A stretch of 64,000 bases of DNA from NCBI RefSeq assembly GCF_028765575.1, contig NZ_JARACO010000001.1, positions 310,001 to 374,000 of the forward strand, written 5' to 3'. The notes under the pieces are model-generated. The model did no database searches. It was not told the DNA's origin and saw only the letters and a list, made by a program, of their open reading frames with translations. Position 1 is the stretch's first letter, and each line of letters starts with the position of its first letter. This document shows positions 17,391-25,902 of the stretch, one piece after another. This stretch comes from Aliivibrio sp. S3MY1. Its GTDB lineage: Bacteria; Pseudomonadota; Gammaproteobacteria; Enterobacterales; Vibrionaceae. Position numbers and translations under genes: made by a program.

Positions 17391-18464
17391 CTACGTATTT
17401 TCCCCTTTCGCTTCGCTATTTAGCCATACTGTTAGTAATTGATAGGTTAAACTCAGAACTACCGCCCCTACAAATAACCCAACGATACCCGACATCGCCA
17501 TCCCACCTAATGCCCCGAGCAAAATAACGATCATTGGTATATGAGAGCCACGGCTCAATAATATTGGTTTTAATACTGCATCACTGCTACTCACCAATAC
17601 ACACCAAATAGCAAATAACACGCCCGATGTAGTGGTATCAACACTAAAAACATAAAAAATAACAGGTAAAAGCACTAAAATCGGTGGTAATTGAATAATA
17701 GCAAAAACAAGCACTAAGAATACCCACAACCCCAGAGCTGGCGCCGGAATGCCAATAACGGCCATACCAAGTCCAGCCATGGCCGTTTGTATCACGGCAA
17801 CACCAATAACCCCTTGAACGACACTTCTCACCGTCATTTTTGATAATTTCGTTAGCGCTTCACCATGCTCTCCGGTTAAGCGATTTGAAATAAGAATAAA
17901 GGCACGCTCGCATTTAGCGGCATTTGCCATGAAAACACCCGCAATGATGGTTGAGATAATAAACTGAATAAAACCACCGCCAAGAGAGCCGACTAAAGAA
18001 GCAGCCTTACTCGCAACGACTTTGACTTCTGCGCTGTACTTAAATAACAGGCTTTCAAGATTTGAAGACGCAAGAGACATAAACGAATACGCCTCATGCC
18101 CAATAATTGGCCACTCTTGCATGCTCTCTTTTGGTTTTGGTATCGCAATAGTTCCATCCTGATACCCTAAAAATAACTCCGTTCCACTGGTATAAATCCC
18201 CGTAGATAGTGCGACTAAAGGAATAAGCAGCAATGCGACACCAATGATGGTTAAGAGTATGCTCAACTTACTTTCACTGATTGGCGTTTTTTTACCAAGA
18301 TAAGCAACAATGGGGTAAAGAGCCGTCGCAATAATACCGCCCCACACCATTAATAATAAAAAAGGCTTAAGAATAGAAAAGCACCATAAGACCAGAACAG
18401 AAAGCGCGCTGATTTTAATAAACGCATCAATAGCTTGGTTGGAGAAATTGTGTTCGATTTTCAT
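17391..18464 (-). CDS. AI-2E/PerM family permease
   Basis: The 357-residue inner membrane protein has about eight helices, with paired N-terminal helices (SVLVLWCFSILKPFLLLMVW), a soluble insertion around residues 95-150 and the family motif IQLPPILVLLPVI. The closing segment is GIVGLFVGAVVLSLTYQLL. Members of this family include TqsA (autoinducer-2 export) and Na+/H+ antiporters, so the substrate is open. I use ATG 18464, with AGGA six bases upstream. A longer TTG start at 18482 overlaps that ribosome site. Confidence 0.85.
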   Translation of the reverse strand: MKIEHNFSNQAIDAFIKISALSVLVLWCFSILKPFLLLMVWGGIIATALYPIVAYLGKKTPISESKLSILLTIIGVALLLIPLVALSTGIYTSGTELFLGYQDGTIAIPKPKESMQEWPIIGHEAYSFMSLASSNLESLLFKYSAEVKVVASKAASLVGSLGGGFIQFIISTIIAGVFMANAAKCERAFILISNRLTGEHGEALTKLSKMTVRSVVQGVIGVAVIQTAMAGLGMAVIGIPAPALGLWVFLVLVFAIIQLPPILVLLPVIFYVFSVDTTTSGVLFAIWCVLVSSSDAVLKPILLSRGSHIPMIVILLGALGGMAMSGIVGLFVGAVVLSLTYQLLTVWLNSEAKGENT

Positions 18465-18516
18465 AAACATTCCTTGTTGCAAATAAAGGGCTTCACTTAC
18501 TATGTATCGCTTATAT

Positions 18517-19404
18517 TTACCTTTGTTCTCGGGTAAGCCACCAACATATTAATGACGCTAATGTCACCATTATAACCCCTTGCCAAAACTGCATTGTTAG
18601 ATCAATGTCTAGAATCCACGCAGAAAAGAACGTAGAAAAAATAGGTGTAAAATATGAGAACGTTGCTAACAGTACCATGTTGCCACCAATAATCCCGATA
18701 TTCCATAACGCATAACCACTACCCATCACTATTCCAGCCAGTAATAAATCAATTATTGCATCACAGCTCATGACGATTGCACCTTCATCACTGGTTGCAT
18801 ATTTGCACCACAAGGACACCGCCGTTGCGATAAAAAACCACGTAATTGCATTTTTACCATTCGCTAGTTTTTTAGTGACATTACAATAAATCGCCCAAAG
18901 AAATGCGCCCGTCAATGCCAACATATAACTAATAGGATTAGTTGCCACATTAGCCATTAGCTGAGAAGTAGATAAGCCGTCATCGCCACTCAATGTCCAT
19001 ACCACCCCAAAAAAAGACAAGAGTATTGCAGGGTAAATCACCTTACTTACGGGCTTATTACTAGCAAGCACAGCAAAAAGAACTGTCAATGAAGGCCATA
19101 AATAATTAATAATACTCATCTCAACCGCTTGATTACGACTGTTTGCCATACCAAGCGCTAACGATAAACACATTTCATAACTAACAAATAGACCACCACC
19201 AATCAGTAAATAACGCGGTGAAAACAAACTAAGTTTTGGTAACCCAATAACAATCATTAAAAACAGCGAACCAACACTGTATATCATTGCAGCACCGCCA
19301 ATCGGTCCTAATTGCTCGGTCACATTACGAATCAACCCAACAATTAAACTCCATAATAAAATGGCAGCACACCCTGCTACGGTGTATTTATATGACGTAT
19401 TCAA
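18517..19404 (-). CDS. yddG: aromatic amino acid exporter YddG (DMT superfamily)
   Basis: A 295-residue ten-helix DMT protein. LLWSLIVGLIRNVTEQLGPI, GGAAMIYSVGSLFLM, FVSYEMCLSLALG, NYLWPSLTVLFAVL and SYFTPIFSTFFSA align with E. coli YddG by eye over nearly the whole length. YddG exports aromatic amino acids and related compounds. It is divergent from the chemoreceptor gene across a region holding a hexanucleotide repeat. Confidence 0.88.
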   Translation of the reverse strand: MNTSYKYTVAGCAAILLWSLIVGLIRNVTEQLGPIGGAAMIYSVGSLFLMIVIGLPKLSLFSPRYLLIGGGLFVSYEMCLSLALGMANSRNQAVEMSIINYLWPSLTVLFAVLASNKPVSKVIYPAILLSFFGVVWTLSGDDGLSTSQLMANVATNPISYMLALTGAFLWAIYCNVTKKLANGKNAITWFFIATAVSLWCKYATSDEGAIVMSCDAIIDLLLAGIVMGSGYALWNIGIIGGNMVLLATFSYFTPIFSTFFSAWILDIDLTMQFWQGVIMVTLASLICWWLTREQR

Positions 19405-19494
19405 TTTAAGTGTTTCCTAACAATACAAACAGTAGTGCTATTTTATCATTTAAATAAAAAGGCACTTTTAATATATAAAAATTAAATAACTCTT

Positions 19495-19536
19495 ACATTT
19501 ACATTTACATTTACATTTACATTTACATTTACATTC
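19495..19536. repeat. hexanucleotide microsatellite (ACATTT)n
   Basis: Six perfect tandem copies of ACATTT (19495-19530) are followed by a seventh with one change (ACATTC). It lies 90 bp upstream of yddG and about 120 bp upstream of the chemoreceptor start. Each unit read as TTTACA resembles a -35 hexamer (TTGACA). Confidence 0.95.
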
Positions 19537-19654
19537 TTATTTTCAATGTGATATTTATGAGATAATTTATCTTGGACCTTAAAATTATTATAACAACGCT
19601 TGAATATCACTATTCACTAAATAATCGTTACATAACTAAAAATATGGAACTAAC

Positions 19655-21541
19655 ATGCTAAAAAATTTATCGCTTAAAAACAAGCTTGCTATCTCCGCAA
19701 GCGCTGCAATTATACTCGGGGGAGTATTAGTTGAAGCCCTTTCATTTAATGCTTCTTTAGGGCGTTTAGATACTGAAGTAGAGCAACGCTTAGAAAGTAC
19801 AACAGCATCTTATAATCAATACGTTACGGATTGGGTTTTATCTAAAGAACGAGCACTAACCTCATTACCTCAAGAAGCAAATGCGGATGCTATCGTTGTT
19901 CATTTAAAACAAGTTCGTGACTCTGCAAAATTTGATAATGTCTTCCTCGCTTATCCAGACGGTTCTCAAGCTAATGCAAATGGTGTGCTCCTTCCACCTG
20001 GTAATGATGACCCAAGAAAATGGGGGTGGTACACAAATGCAGTTGCTGCTCCTTCAAAAGTATTTATGGACAATCCAACCGTTGCCGCAGCAACAGGAGC
20101 AAATGTTGTTTCTTTAGGAAAAGCATTAAACCTTCATGGTCAACAAGTGGTTCTTGGTGCAGATGTTGAGATCACAGATATCCTAAATAGCATGGAAAAA
20201 GTGATTATTCCAGGTGAAGGATTCATGTTTATTGCAAATAATAAAGGCAATATTTTTACTCATCCAAATACCAAGCTGCTGAATAAATCAGTCTCAACTT
20301 TAGGTTTGGATTTTTCAACAGTTCAACAAGCAACAAACAGTAGCTCTGACATCTCTATTGAATTAGATGGTGAGAAGTACATTATGTATGCTCAAAAAAT
20401 TGAGGGTACAAGCTTAATTACTGTAAGTGTAATTAATTATGACTCACTCGTTGCTCCTCTATTTGATGCTGTATCAGGCCAAATTCTAGTAACCGCAATT
20501 GTTGTCATTATTTGTACGTTATTATTCAATCTATTGTGTAATATCTTATTCCGCCCATTAAACAATGTATCTCAAGCACTTGCACAAATTGCAAACGGCA
20601 GTGGTGATTTAACTCAACGAATCCATGTTGAAAATAAAGACGAAGTAGGTGAACTAGCGAATAACTTCAATACCTTTATGGAAAGCTTACAACAGCTTAT
20701 TCAGCATATTCGTCAGCAATCTCAACAGTTAACAGAAGATTCAGAACAAAGTACTAACCGTGTAAATAATTCAGTTAAAGAGCTTAATCTTCAACAACAA
20801 GAAATTACCATGGTTGCTACCGCTGTAACTGAAATGGCATCAGCCACGCATGAAATTGCGTCTCACGCCGAACAAACGGCAGAAGCGGCACAACACTCAT
20901 CAAGCAGCACCCAAAAAGGTCATTCTCTTGTTATTGAAACAAAAGCATCAATCAATAACCTAGCAAATGAAGTTAATGAAGCAGGTATGGTAATCAGTGA
21001 ACTTCAGCAGCACTCTCAAGAGATCAATACCGTATTGGCAACGATTCAAGGTATCGCTGAACAAACAAATTTATTAGCACTAAATGCTGCAATTGAAGCA
21101 GCACGAGCAGGAGAGCAAGGGCGCGGCTTTGCTGTTGTTGCTGATGAGGTTCGCGTGTTATCACAACGTACTCACACGTCAACTGAAGAGATTAAATCGA
21201 CAATTGATATCCTTCAACAAACAACAAGTCGTGCAGTTAACTTGATGAAAAGTAGCTCTGAGCTAGCAAATAGCTCTGTAGAAGATGTAGATAAAGCAAC
21301 ACTAGCGCTCGAAGAAATTAGCTCGTCAGTTACTTTAATCAGCGACATGGCAACTCAAATTGCGACAGCGGCTGAAGAACAAACTCACGTAACTGGTGAG
21401 ATAACTCAAAATGTCACATCCATTAAAGATGTGACAGACCTACTTGTTATCGATTCAACAGATAGTTTAGCTCAATCCCATTCACTAAAAGAGCAAGCCG
21501 TTAATTTAAGTTTAAAAGTAGCTACCTTTAAACTTTCATAA
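19655..21541 (+). CDS. methyl-accepting chemotaxis protein with Cache sensor
   Basis: The 628-residue receptor has a helix at about 10-30, then a periplasmic dCache-like sensor (about 35-270) with DNVFLAYPDGSQ and GWYTNAVAAPSKVFMDNPTV. A second helix at 278-300 leads to a HAMP domain (NNVSQALAQIANGSGDLTQR) and a long cytoplasmic coiled coil. The hairpin tip is QGIAEQTNLLALNAAIEAAR, followed by GEQGRGFAVVADEVR. Cache receptors of this form often bind amino acids or organic acids, and the ligand cannot be read here. No CheR-binding pentapeptide ends the protein (ends TFKLS). Confidence 0.93.
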   Translation: MLKNLSLKNKLAISASAAIILGGVLVEALSFNASLGRLDTEVEQRLESTTASYNQYVTDWVLSKERALTSLPQEANADAIVVHLKQVRDSAKFDNVFLAYPDGSQANANGVLLPPGNDDPRKWGWYTNAVAAPSKVFMDNPTVAAATGANVVSLGKALNLHGQQVVLGADVEITDILNSMEKVIIPGEGFMFIANNKGNIFTHPNTKLLNKSVSTLGLDFSTVQQATNSSSDISIELDGEKYIMYAQKIEGTSLITVSVINYDSLVAPLFDAVSGQILVTAIVVIICTLLFNLLCNILFRPLNNVSQALAQIANGSGDLTQRIHVENKDEVGELANNFNTFMESLQQLIQHIRQQSQQLTEDSEQSTNRVNNSVKELNLQQQEITMVATAVTEMASATHEIASHAEQTAEAAQHSSSSTQKGHSLVIETKASINNLANEVNEAGMVISELQQHSQEINTVLATIQGIAEQTNLLALNAAIEAARAGEQGRGFAVVADEVRVLSQRTHTSTEEIKSTIDILQQTTSRAVNLMKSSSELANSSVEDVDKATLALEEISSSVTLISDMATQIATAAEEQTHVTGEITQNVTSIKDVTDLLVIDSTDSLAQSHSLKEQAVNLSLKVATFKLS

Positions 21542-21569
21542 TAACCACACTAAATAGTAGGAGTGATGT

Positions 21570-21740
21570 TTAACTCACCACTTCTACCGTTTTATATTGA
21601 GGGCCTAAATACGTCCCTTCATCGATCAGATAGCGTAGCGATTCTTCACACTCAGGGCACTCAAAAATCTCATTAGGCTCAATAGCTTCTTCTTCAACCC
21701 ACTCCCAGCCAATATGTTCTTCACAACTTGGACAGTCCAT
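21570..21740 (-). CDS. small double-CXXC zinc-ribbon-like protein, 56 aa
   Basis: This reading frame encodes MDCPSCEEHIGWEWVEEEAI, then EPNEIFECPECEESLRYLID and a short tail ending TVEVVS. Two CPxC pairs (residues 3-6 and 28-31) are spaced like a rubredoxin/zinc-ribbon knuckle. The rest is strongly acidic. GAGGAATAAAAA precedes the ATG on the minus strand. It stands alone between the chemoreceptor and a LysR gene. Zinc binding is inferred; the function is unknown. Confidence 0.7.
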   Translation of the reverse strand: MDCPSCEEHIGWEWVEEEAIEPNEIFECPECEESLRYLIDEGTYLGPQYKTVEVVS

Positions 21741-21911
21741 TTTTTATTCCTCTTAACTATTTTCGGCGAGTGTAAATAACCTAAAACAAAAAGTCATCAC
21801 CTCATAGGTGAAATAAATCGCACCACCCCCTTATCAAACAAGAAATTATCAATTATTCTCAATCTAATAATCTTTTGTTATCTATTTTTGGTCTCATTTT
21901 CTTGGTGATTT

Positions 21912-22799
21912 ATGCTTAATCCTCTTTGGCTTAATACCTTTTGTACTTTGGTTGATATCGGCCATTTTACTCAGACTGCAGAAAAACTCTTTATGACTCA
22001 GCCAGGGGTCAGTCAGCACATTAAAAAACTAGAACTGGCATGTGGCTATGATTTATTAAAGCGAGAGGGGAAAAGCGTCGAGCTCACCGAACAAGGTCGC
22101 CTAGTATACAATTATGCACACCAGCAGCAACTCGATGCAGCTACCCTAGTTGAAGCGTTAAGTTTTGATGACCCATATAAAGGATTGTGTAAGTTTGCCT
22201 GCTCAGGGGCGTTAGCTTTATCCCTATATCCAGAATTTATCAATCTACAAAAGAGCCACCCCAATTTAGTGACTCATGTTGAGGCTGCGCCAAACAGTAA
22301 AATATTAGATGAGATCCAACGAGGGTATATTGATATTGGCATTGTTACTCATCAACCAACGCCAACCCTATTTCGTAGTGAAGAAGTGAGTAAAGAGTCT
22401 CTCTGTTTAGTGTTACCGAAACACTATAAAAACACGAGCATAACTTGGGATGCCTTACTGGCATTAGGATTAATAAAGCACCCCGATGCAGAACATTATC
22501 TGTCACTTTATTTTGATCTTTGCCAAGATGTAGCCCTAGCAAAAGGTAATGTGAATGAAATACCAATAACCAGTTATATTAATCAATTAAGCCAGATTTT
22601 ACTTCCTATTGCACAAGGCGTTGGATTTACGGTTCTTCCACAAAGTGCGATTGATGCCTTTCCCTATAAACAGGATTTACATATACATCAACCAACAAAT
22701 CCCGTTTTAGAGAGTTTGTTTTTAGTTCAAAAGAGAAATAGAGATTTACCAAATAGATACCAGACTCTGATTAAAAAACTTAAAGAAACATTAGTATAA
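21912..22799 (+). CDS. LysR-family transcriptional regulator
   Basis: The 295-residue protein has the N-terminal winged helix WLNTFCTLVDIGHFTQTAEK and LFMTQPGVSQHIKKLE, and a full effector domain (about 90-290). No diagnostic subfamily motif was recognised. It has no divergent partner: the zinc-ribbon gene upstream is 170 bp away on the other strand and is the only obvious candidate target. Confidence 0.85.
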   Translation: MLNPLWLNTFCTLVDIGHFTQTAEKLFMTQPGVSQHIKKLELACGYDLLKREGKSVELTEQGRLVYNYAHQQQLDAATLVEALSFDDPYKGLCKFACSGALALSLYPEFINLQKSHPNLVTHVEAAPNSKILDEIQRGYIDIGIVTHQPTPTLFRSEEVSKESLCLVLPKHYKNTSITWDALLALGLIKHPDAEHYLSLYFDLCQDVALAKGNVNEIPITSYINQLSQILLPIAQGVGFTVLPQSAIDAFPYKQDLHIHQPTNPVLESLFLVQKRNRDLPNRYQTLIKKLKETLV

Positions 22800-22817
22800 A
22801 TGAAAGCCCTAAAACCA

Positions 22818-22850
22818 AAAAACTCCTGATCATCAGGAGTTTTCTATTTT
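22818..22850. terminator. bidirectional rho-independent terminator
   Basis: AAAACTCCTGA/TCAGGAGTTTT flanks a three- to four-base loop, with A-rich sequence before it and TCTATTTTT after. It ends both the LysR gene and the small minus-strand gene at 22850-22936. Confidence 0.88.
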
Positions 22851-22936
22851 TACCACTTTTTAGCCGTGTCTTTTGCAGTGTCTTTCCAATATTGAATTCG
22901 CGCACGTTGCAATTGGGCTTTTCTTGTTCTTTTCAT
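22850..22936 (-). CDS. very small basic protein, 28 aa
   Basis: A 28-residue frame MKRTRKAQLQRARIQYWKDT then AKDTAKKW, preceded by AAAGGATG, a strong ribosome site about eight bases from ATG 22936, and followed at once by a good terminator. It is highly basic and predicted helical. I do not recognise a family. The ribosome site and terminator make it more than a chance frame. Confidence 0.55.
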   Translation of the reverse strand: MKRTRKAQLQRARIQYWKDTAKDTAKKW

Positions 22937-23254
22937 AAAATACATCCTTTAATCACTCGCTCATCTTTGAGCTGCTGTCATAAATCTCAATGACCTTTCA
23001 ATTTATAGTAGTGTGGATCTCTTTGCTAGGATCGAGATCACGAATATTTAAAAGTATTACGTATTTTTACTTTCTTTTTATGATTCAAATAACAGTTATT
23101 CACATAAACAATTTATAGAGAATAAACAACTCTTTATACTTTAGACTCAAAAAAGAGAACTACATCACACTTTTCCCTTTAAAAAATAGTCAAACTTATG
23201 ATTAATAATCACTAATTATGTACAACTCTACTCTGAAATGGATTCTTAAATAAA
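22937..23254. other. 318-bp AT-rich intergenic region
   Basis: It carries the promoters for the 28-aa gene (minus) and the barrel gene at 23255 (plus). No further gene, repeat or RNA was recognised. AAAATGG.. before 23255 gives only a weak ribosome site. Confidence 0.4.
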
Positions 23255-24394
23255 ATGAAAAAATTAACTCTGCTTTCCTTAAGTGTTAGCTCTATTTTAT
23301 TCAGTAACCACCTATTAGCAGCAAATCAAGTTGCTGATGCTCGCGGAAACGCCATGGGCAATACCGGCGTTGCAACTGCCGATTACCTCGTTGCCCCATT
23401 TTATAACCCAGCATTAGCAGCAAGCTTTAAGGATAATGATGACTTCGGACTCTTGCTTCCCGCTTTCAATGCAAGCGCTCGTGATACTGACGATACATTA
23501 ACAACTATTGATGATTTACAAAGTGCCATTGAAAAATACGAAAATTCTGGCTCCCCCGCAGGAATGGAAGATGAACTGAATGGCTATCTTAACCAATTAA
23601 ACAATAATAAGCCGCTAACAGTAACAGCAGGCTTAGGGTTTGCTGTTGCTCTACCAACAAAAGCGATTGCTACCAATTTATACGGCCGTGGCTATACTGA
23701 AATTATTGCCGCACCAACAATCACAAATGATAGTAATGTGCAAGATCGCTACACCAACTCTACTGTCGATATGATGGCATTTGGTTATGCTGAATTTGGT
23801 TTAGCGATTGCAAAAGAATTTACAATTGCTGAAGAACGCTTCTCATTTGGTGTTACGCCAAAATTTCAGCAAATGACAACCTACGCACAACAGGTTTCTG
23901 TCGCTGAGTTTGATTTAGAAGATTATGATCAAAGTGAAATCACAAAAAATGCATTCAACTTCGATCTAGGTGCCGTTTGGTATAAAAATAATTTCCGTGC
24001 AGCACTGGCAATTAAAGACGTAATTTCTCAGGAGATTGACGCTGAATATAATGGAATGAAAGACACATATGAGTTAAATACTCAAGCAACGTTAGGCCTT
24101 GCTTATGCTGCGGAATTATTTACTGTCGCACTTGATGCAGATCTAACAAAACAAACACGATTTACCAAACTAGATGATGATACACAATTTATTCGCCTTG
24201 GTGTCGAAGCAAATGCGTGGGGTTGGGCTCAATTACGTGCAGGTTACGAAATTGACTTAGAGGATACCCTCGAAAATTCAATAACTGCGGGAATTGGTAT
24301 TAGCCCATTTGATGTCGTAAGTTTAGACTTCGCAGGCTCATATGCAGGTGATAACCAATTTGGTATATCAGGAAATTTAGCCTTTACTTTCTAG
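23255..24394 (+). CDS. TraF_2/FadL-like outer membrane beta-barrel protein
   Basis: The 379-residue protein has a signal peptide ending LLA-ANQ, then ADARGNAMGNTGVATADYLV and APFYNPALAA, the start of the conjugal-transfer TraF_2/OMPP1-type family. The remainder shows alternating strands and ends with the aromatic terminus NLAFTF typical of outer membrane barrels. Despite the family name there are no conjugation genes nearby. A role in outer-membrane transport is inferred from the FadL-like build. Confidence 0.78.
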   Translation: MKKLTLLSLSVSSILFSNHLLAANQVADARGNAMGNTGVATADYLVAPFYNPALAASFKDNDDFGLLLPAFNASARDTDDTLTTIDDLQSAIEKYENSGSPAGMEDELNGYLNQLNNNKPLTVTAGLGFAVALPTKAIATNLYGRGYTEIIAAPTITNDSNVQDRYTNSTVDMMAFGYAEFGLAIAKEFTIAEERFSFGVTPKFQQMTTYAQQVSVAEFDLEDYDQSEITKNAFNFDLGAVWYKNNFRAALAIKDVISQEIDAEYNGMKDTYELNTQATLGLAYAAELFTVALDADLTKQTRFTKLDDDTQFIRLGVEANAWGWAQLRAGYEIDLEDTLENSITAGIGISPFDVVSLDFAGSYAGDNQFGISGNLAFTF

Positions 24395-24417
24395 CAAATT
24401 AATTACTACTAAATTAT

Positions 24418-24452
24418 ATCCCTACGCATTCTTCGGTAGGGCTCTTTATTTT
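24418..24452 (+). terminator. terminator after the barrel gene
   Basis: CCCTAC/GTAGGG stem with a ten-base loop followed by CTCTTTATTTT, 25 bp after the stop. Confidence 0.75.
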
Positions 24453-24771
24453 ATAAAAACTTACATACCCTATCGAAACTTCTGTCCCATCACTTTATCA
24501 TTCCACACCGAAACATTACTGATATAAAAAATAACTAAAACTACCAAGAAATATTTAACTCTTGTTTTATGCAACAAGGCTTTAGTAACTGTCGGTGTCA
24601 CGATACCTAACTTTTAGAAGAGGATAATATTAATATAATTGTTATTTCGGTTTCTGTTGGCTTTCTAGTAAAAATCATAGCCAAATACATTGGAATAGAG
24701 TCGAGATTAGGGTTAAATGGAGTAAATCCCTGTGTTCAATTAGCACTATACCGGAATATTGTGATAACTAA
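24453..24771 (+). other. poorly coding stretch with one doubtful start-less frame
   Basis: No ATG-initiated gene was found. From about 24629 to 24775 a frame without ATG encodes IIVISVSVGFLVKIIAKYIG followed by a charged tail, preceded by AGAGGA. If an ATT or ATA start were used it would be a 46-48 residue single-helix protein. It could equally be a relic. I do not claim it as a gene. Confidence 0.25.
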
Positions 24772-24981
24772 TTAAAACGCAATTGAAAAATCACCAATGC
24801 ACTGATTATGACTATTGGTAATACTGCCTTTACCTGTCTCTTCACAATATGAAAAATCAATATCAAACGAGTCTAACTCGCCTTTCATTAGTATGTTACG
24901 TAATAAAACATCACTGTTTAATTGGTGAATTAGAGCGTCCCATGAAACATTATTTTTGAAAATAGTAAAATTTACGTTCAT
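24772..24981 (-). CDS. hypothetical small protein, 69 aa
   Basis: A soluble 69-residue protein, MNVNFTIFKNNVSWDALIHQ..., with a segment FDIDFSYCEETGKGSITN near its C-terminus. There is no signal peptide or membrane helix. AAAGG lies seven bases upstream of the ATG. I recognise no family. Neighbouring DNA on both sides is poorly coding, so this may be a recent acquisition or the survivor of a decayed segment. Confidence 0.5.
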   Translation of the reverse strand: MNVNFTIFKNNVSWDALIHQLNSDVLLRNILMKGELDSFDIDFSYCEETGKGSITNSHNQCIGDFSIAF

Positions 24982-25271
24982 TAAATACCTTTGGATTTTA
25001 TAAATAAGAAATTTTGTTAATTTTAGACCTGATATAAAGCTAATAGCTAGGCTAAAAATTATTTAAATAGAGTAATAGAATTTATGTTACAGAAAATGAT
25101 TGGATTAAAACTAAGATGGTAGAAGTAACTAAGAGATTTTTAGACAAGTACGAAACAGGAGAGGATGTTTGAAATGTTGATATCTTACAAAGTAGAACTA
25201 AATCGAGTATTAATAAAGCATTTAAAAGCAGCGCAAATGGTACGAATACCACCTGCGCAACTTATTTGAAA
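24982..25271. other. 290-bp stretch with short relic-like frames
   Basis: On the plus strand a stop-bounded frame at about 25070-25172 reads TENDWIKTKMVEVTKRFLDK and YETGEDV then TGA, without a start before its Met. It is followed by a 32-codon frame from ATG 25173. These look like fragments of a former gene, but I cannot name a family. Confidence 0.25.
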
Positions 25272-25481
25272 TTAAGCAGCTACAACGTTAGCAGCTTGAG
25301 GGCCTTTTTGGCCTTGCTCAACTTCAAAAGAAACTTTTTGGCCTTCAGCAAGAGTTTTGAAACCCTCTGAAGCGATAGCACGGAAATGTACGAATACGTC
25401 AGCGCCGCCGTTATCTTGAGTGATAAAACCGAAACCTTTCTCTTCGTTAAACCATTTAACGATACCAGTTGTTTTAGACAT
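25272..25481 (-). CDS. CspA-family cold-shock protein
   Basis: A 69-residue single cold-shock domain. It has [20 protein letters not shown] with the RNP1 motif KGFGFI, then DVFVHF as RNP2, and ends [12 protein letters not shown]. It binds single-stranded RNA and DNA and melts secondary structure. ATG 25481 follows AAGGG at seven bases. Longer upstream starts at 25592 lie in the untranslated leader. The leader contains a hairpin followed by T residues close to the start (25509-25527). Confidence 0.95.
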
Positions 25482-25508
25482 GTAATGTCCCTTATATTTA
25501 AATTCATA

Positions 25509-25527
25509 AAAAATCGCATAATGCGAT
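25509..25527 (-). promoter_or_regulatory. hairpin plus T run in cold-shock gene leader
   Basis: On the minus strand ATCGCA-TTA-TGCGAT is followed directly by TTTTTTATG, about 30 bases before the cold-shock gene start. It resembles a small intrinsic terminator inside the leader. A thermosensor or attenuator role is inference. Confidence 0.45.
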
Positions 25528-25755
25528 GCGCTTAGAGCTTGAATTATTAAATGTGACGACAAAGCTAAGGGAAACACTGAGAATAACGACATTACGAAGA
25601 AATACTAAGGCTTACTTTACTTGATGTTCATTAACAACTCTGAGCAACAGAGCGAGATGAATAATACCTTAGTGCAGAAGATTGTAAAGAATTTTCTTCA
25701 ACTATTTTGATTATTGCCGAGCGCTCAGAATCACATCAGTACCTTATGATTACAC

Positions 25756-25776
25756 CACCTCCCCTTTAAGGAGGTG
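25756..25776. repeat. inverted repeat containing 16S-tail-like sequence
   Basis: CACCTCC (25756-25762) and GGAGGTG (25770-25776) pair with a seven-base loop. On the minus strand the right arm and loop read ATCACCTCCTTA, identical to the anti-Shine-Dalgarno 3' end of bacterial 16S rRNA. There is no T run and no flanking rRNA sequence. Confidence 0.6.
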
Positions 25777-25833
25777 ATTTAAGAAGCTTGAACAAAATCG
25801 TAATCTAACATTACCGATAAAAACGATTAAATT

Positions 25834-25896
25834 ATGCTCCGCTTTAGTTATGATAACTTCATTAGTTAAACATCATCATCTCATTGAGCGGAGCAT
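25834..25896 (+). promoter_or_regulatory. leader inverted repeat that can mask the ribosome site
   Basis: ATGCTCCGCT (25834-25843) is exactly complementary to AGCGGAGCAT (25887-25896). The right arm contains GCGGAG, the ribosome site for ATG 25903. Pairing across the 43-base loop would hide it. This could be a translational switch for the small membrane protein. Confidence 0.5.
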
Positions 25897-25902
25897 TAAC
25901 GC

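Noticed and set aside
23255-24394. Conjugative transfer gene, suggested by the TraF family name
   Set aside because: The family is a general outer membrane barrel group; there are no other transfer genes, relaxase or oriT-like features nearby.
25756-25776. Fragment of a 16S rRNA gene
   Set aside because: Only about 12 bases match the 16S 3' end, the match lies within a small inverted repeat, and no adjacent rRNA sequence is present.
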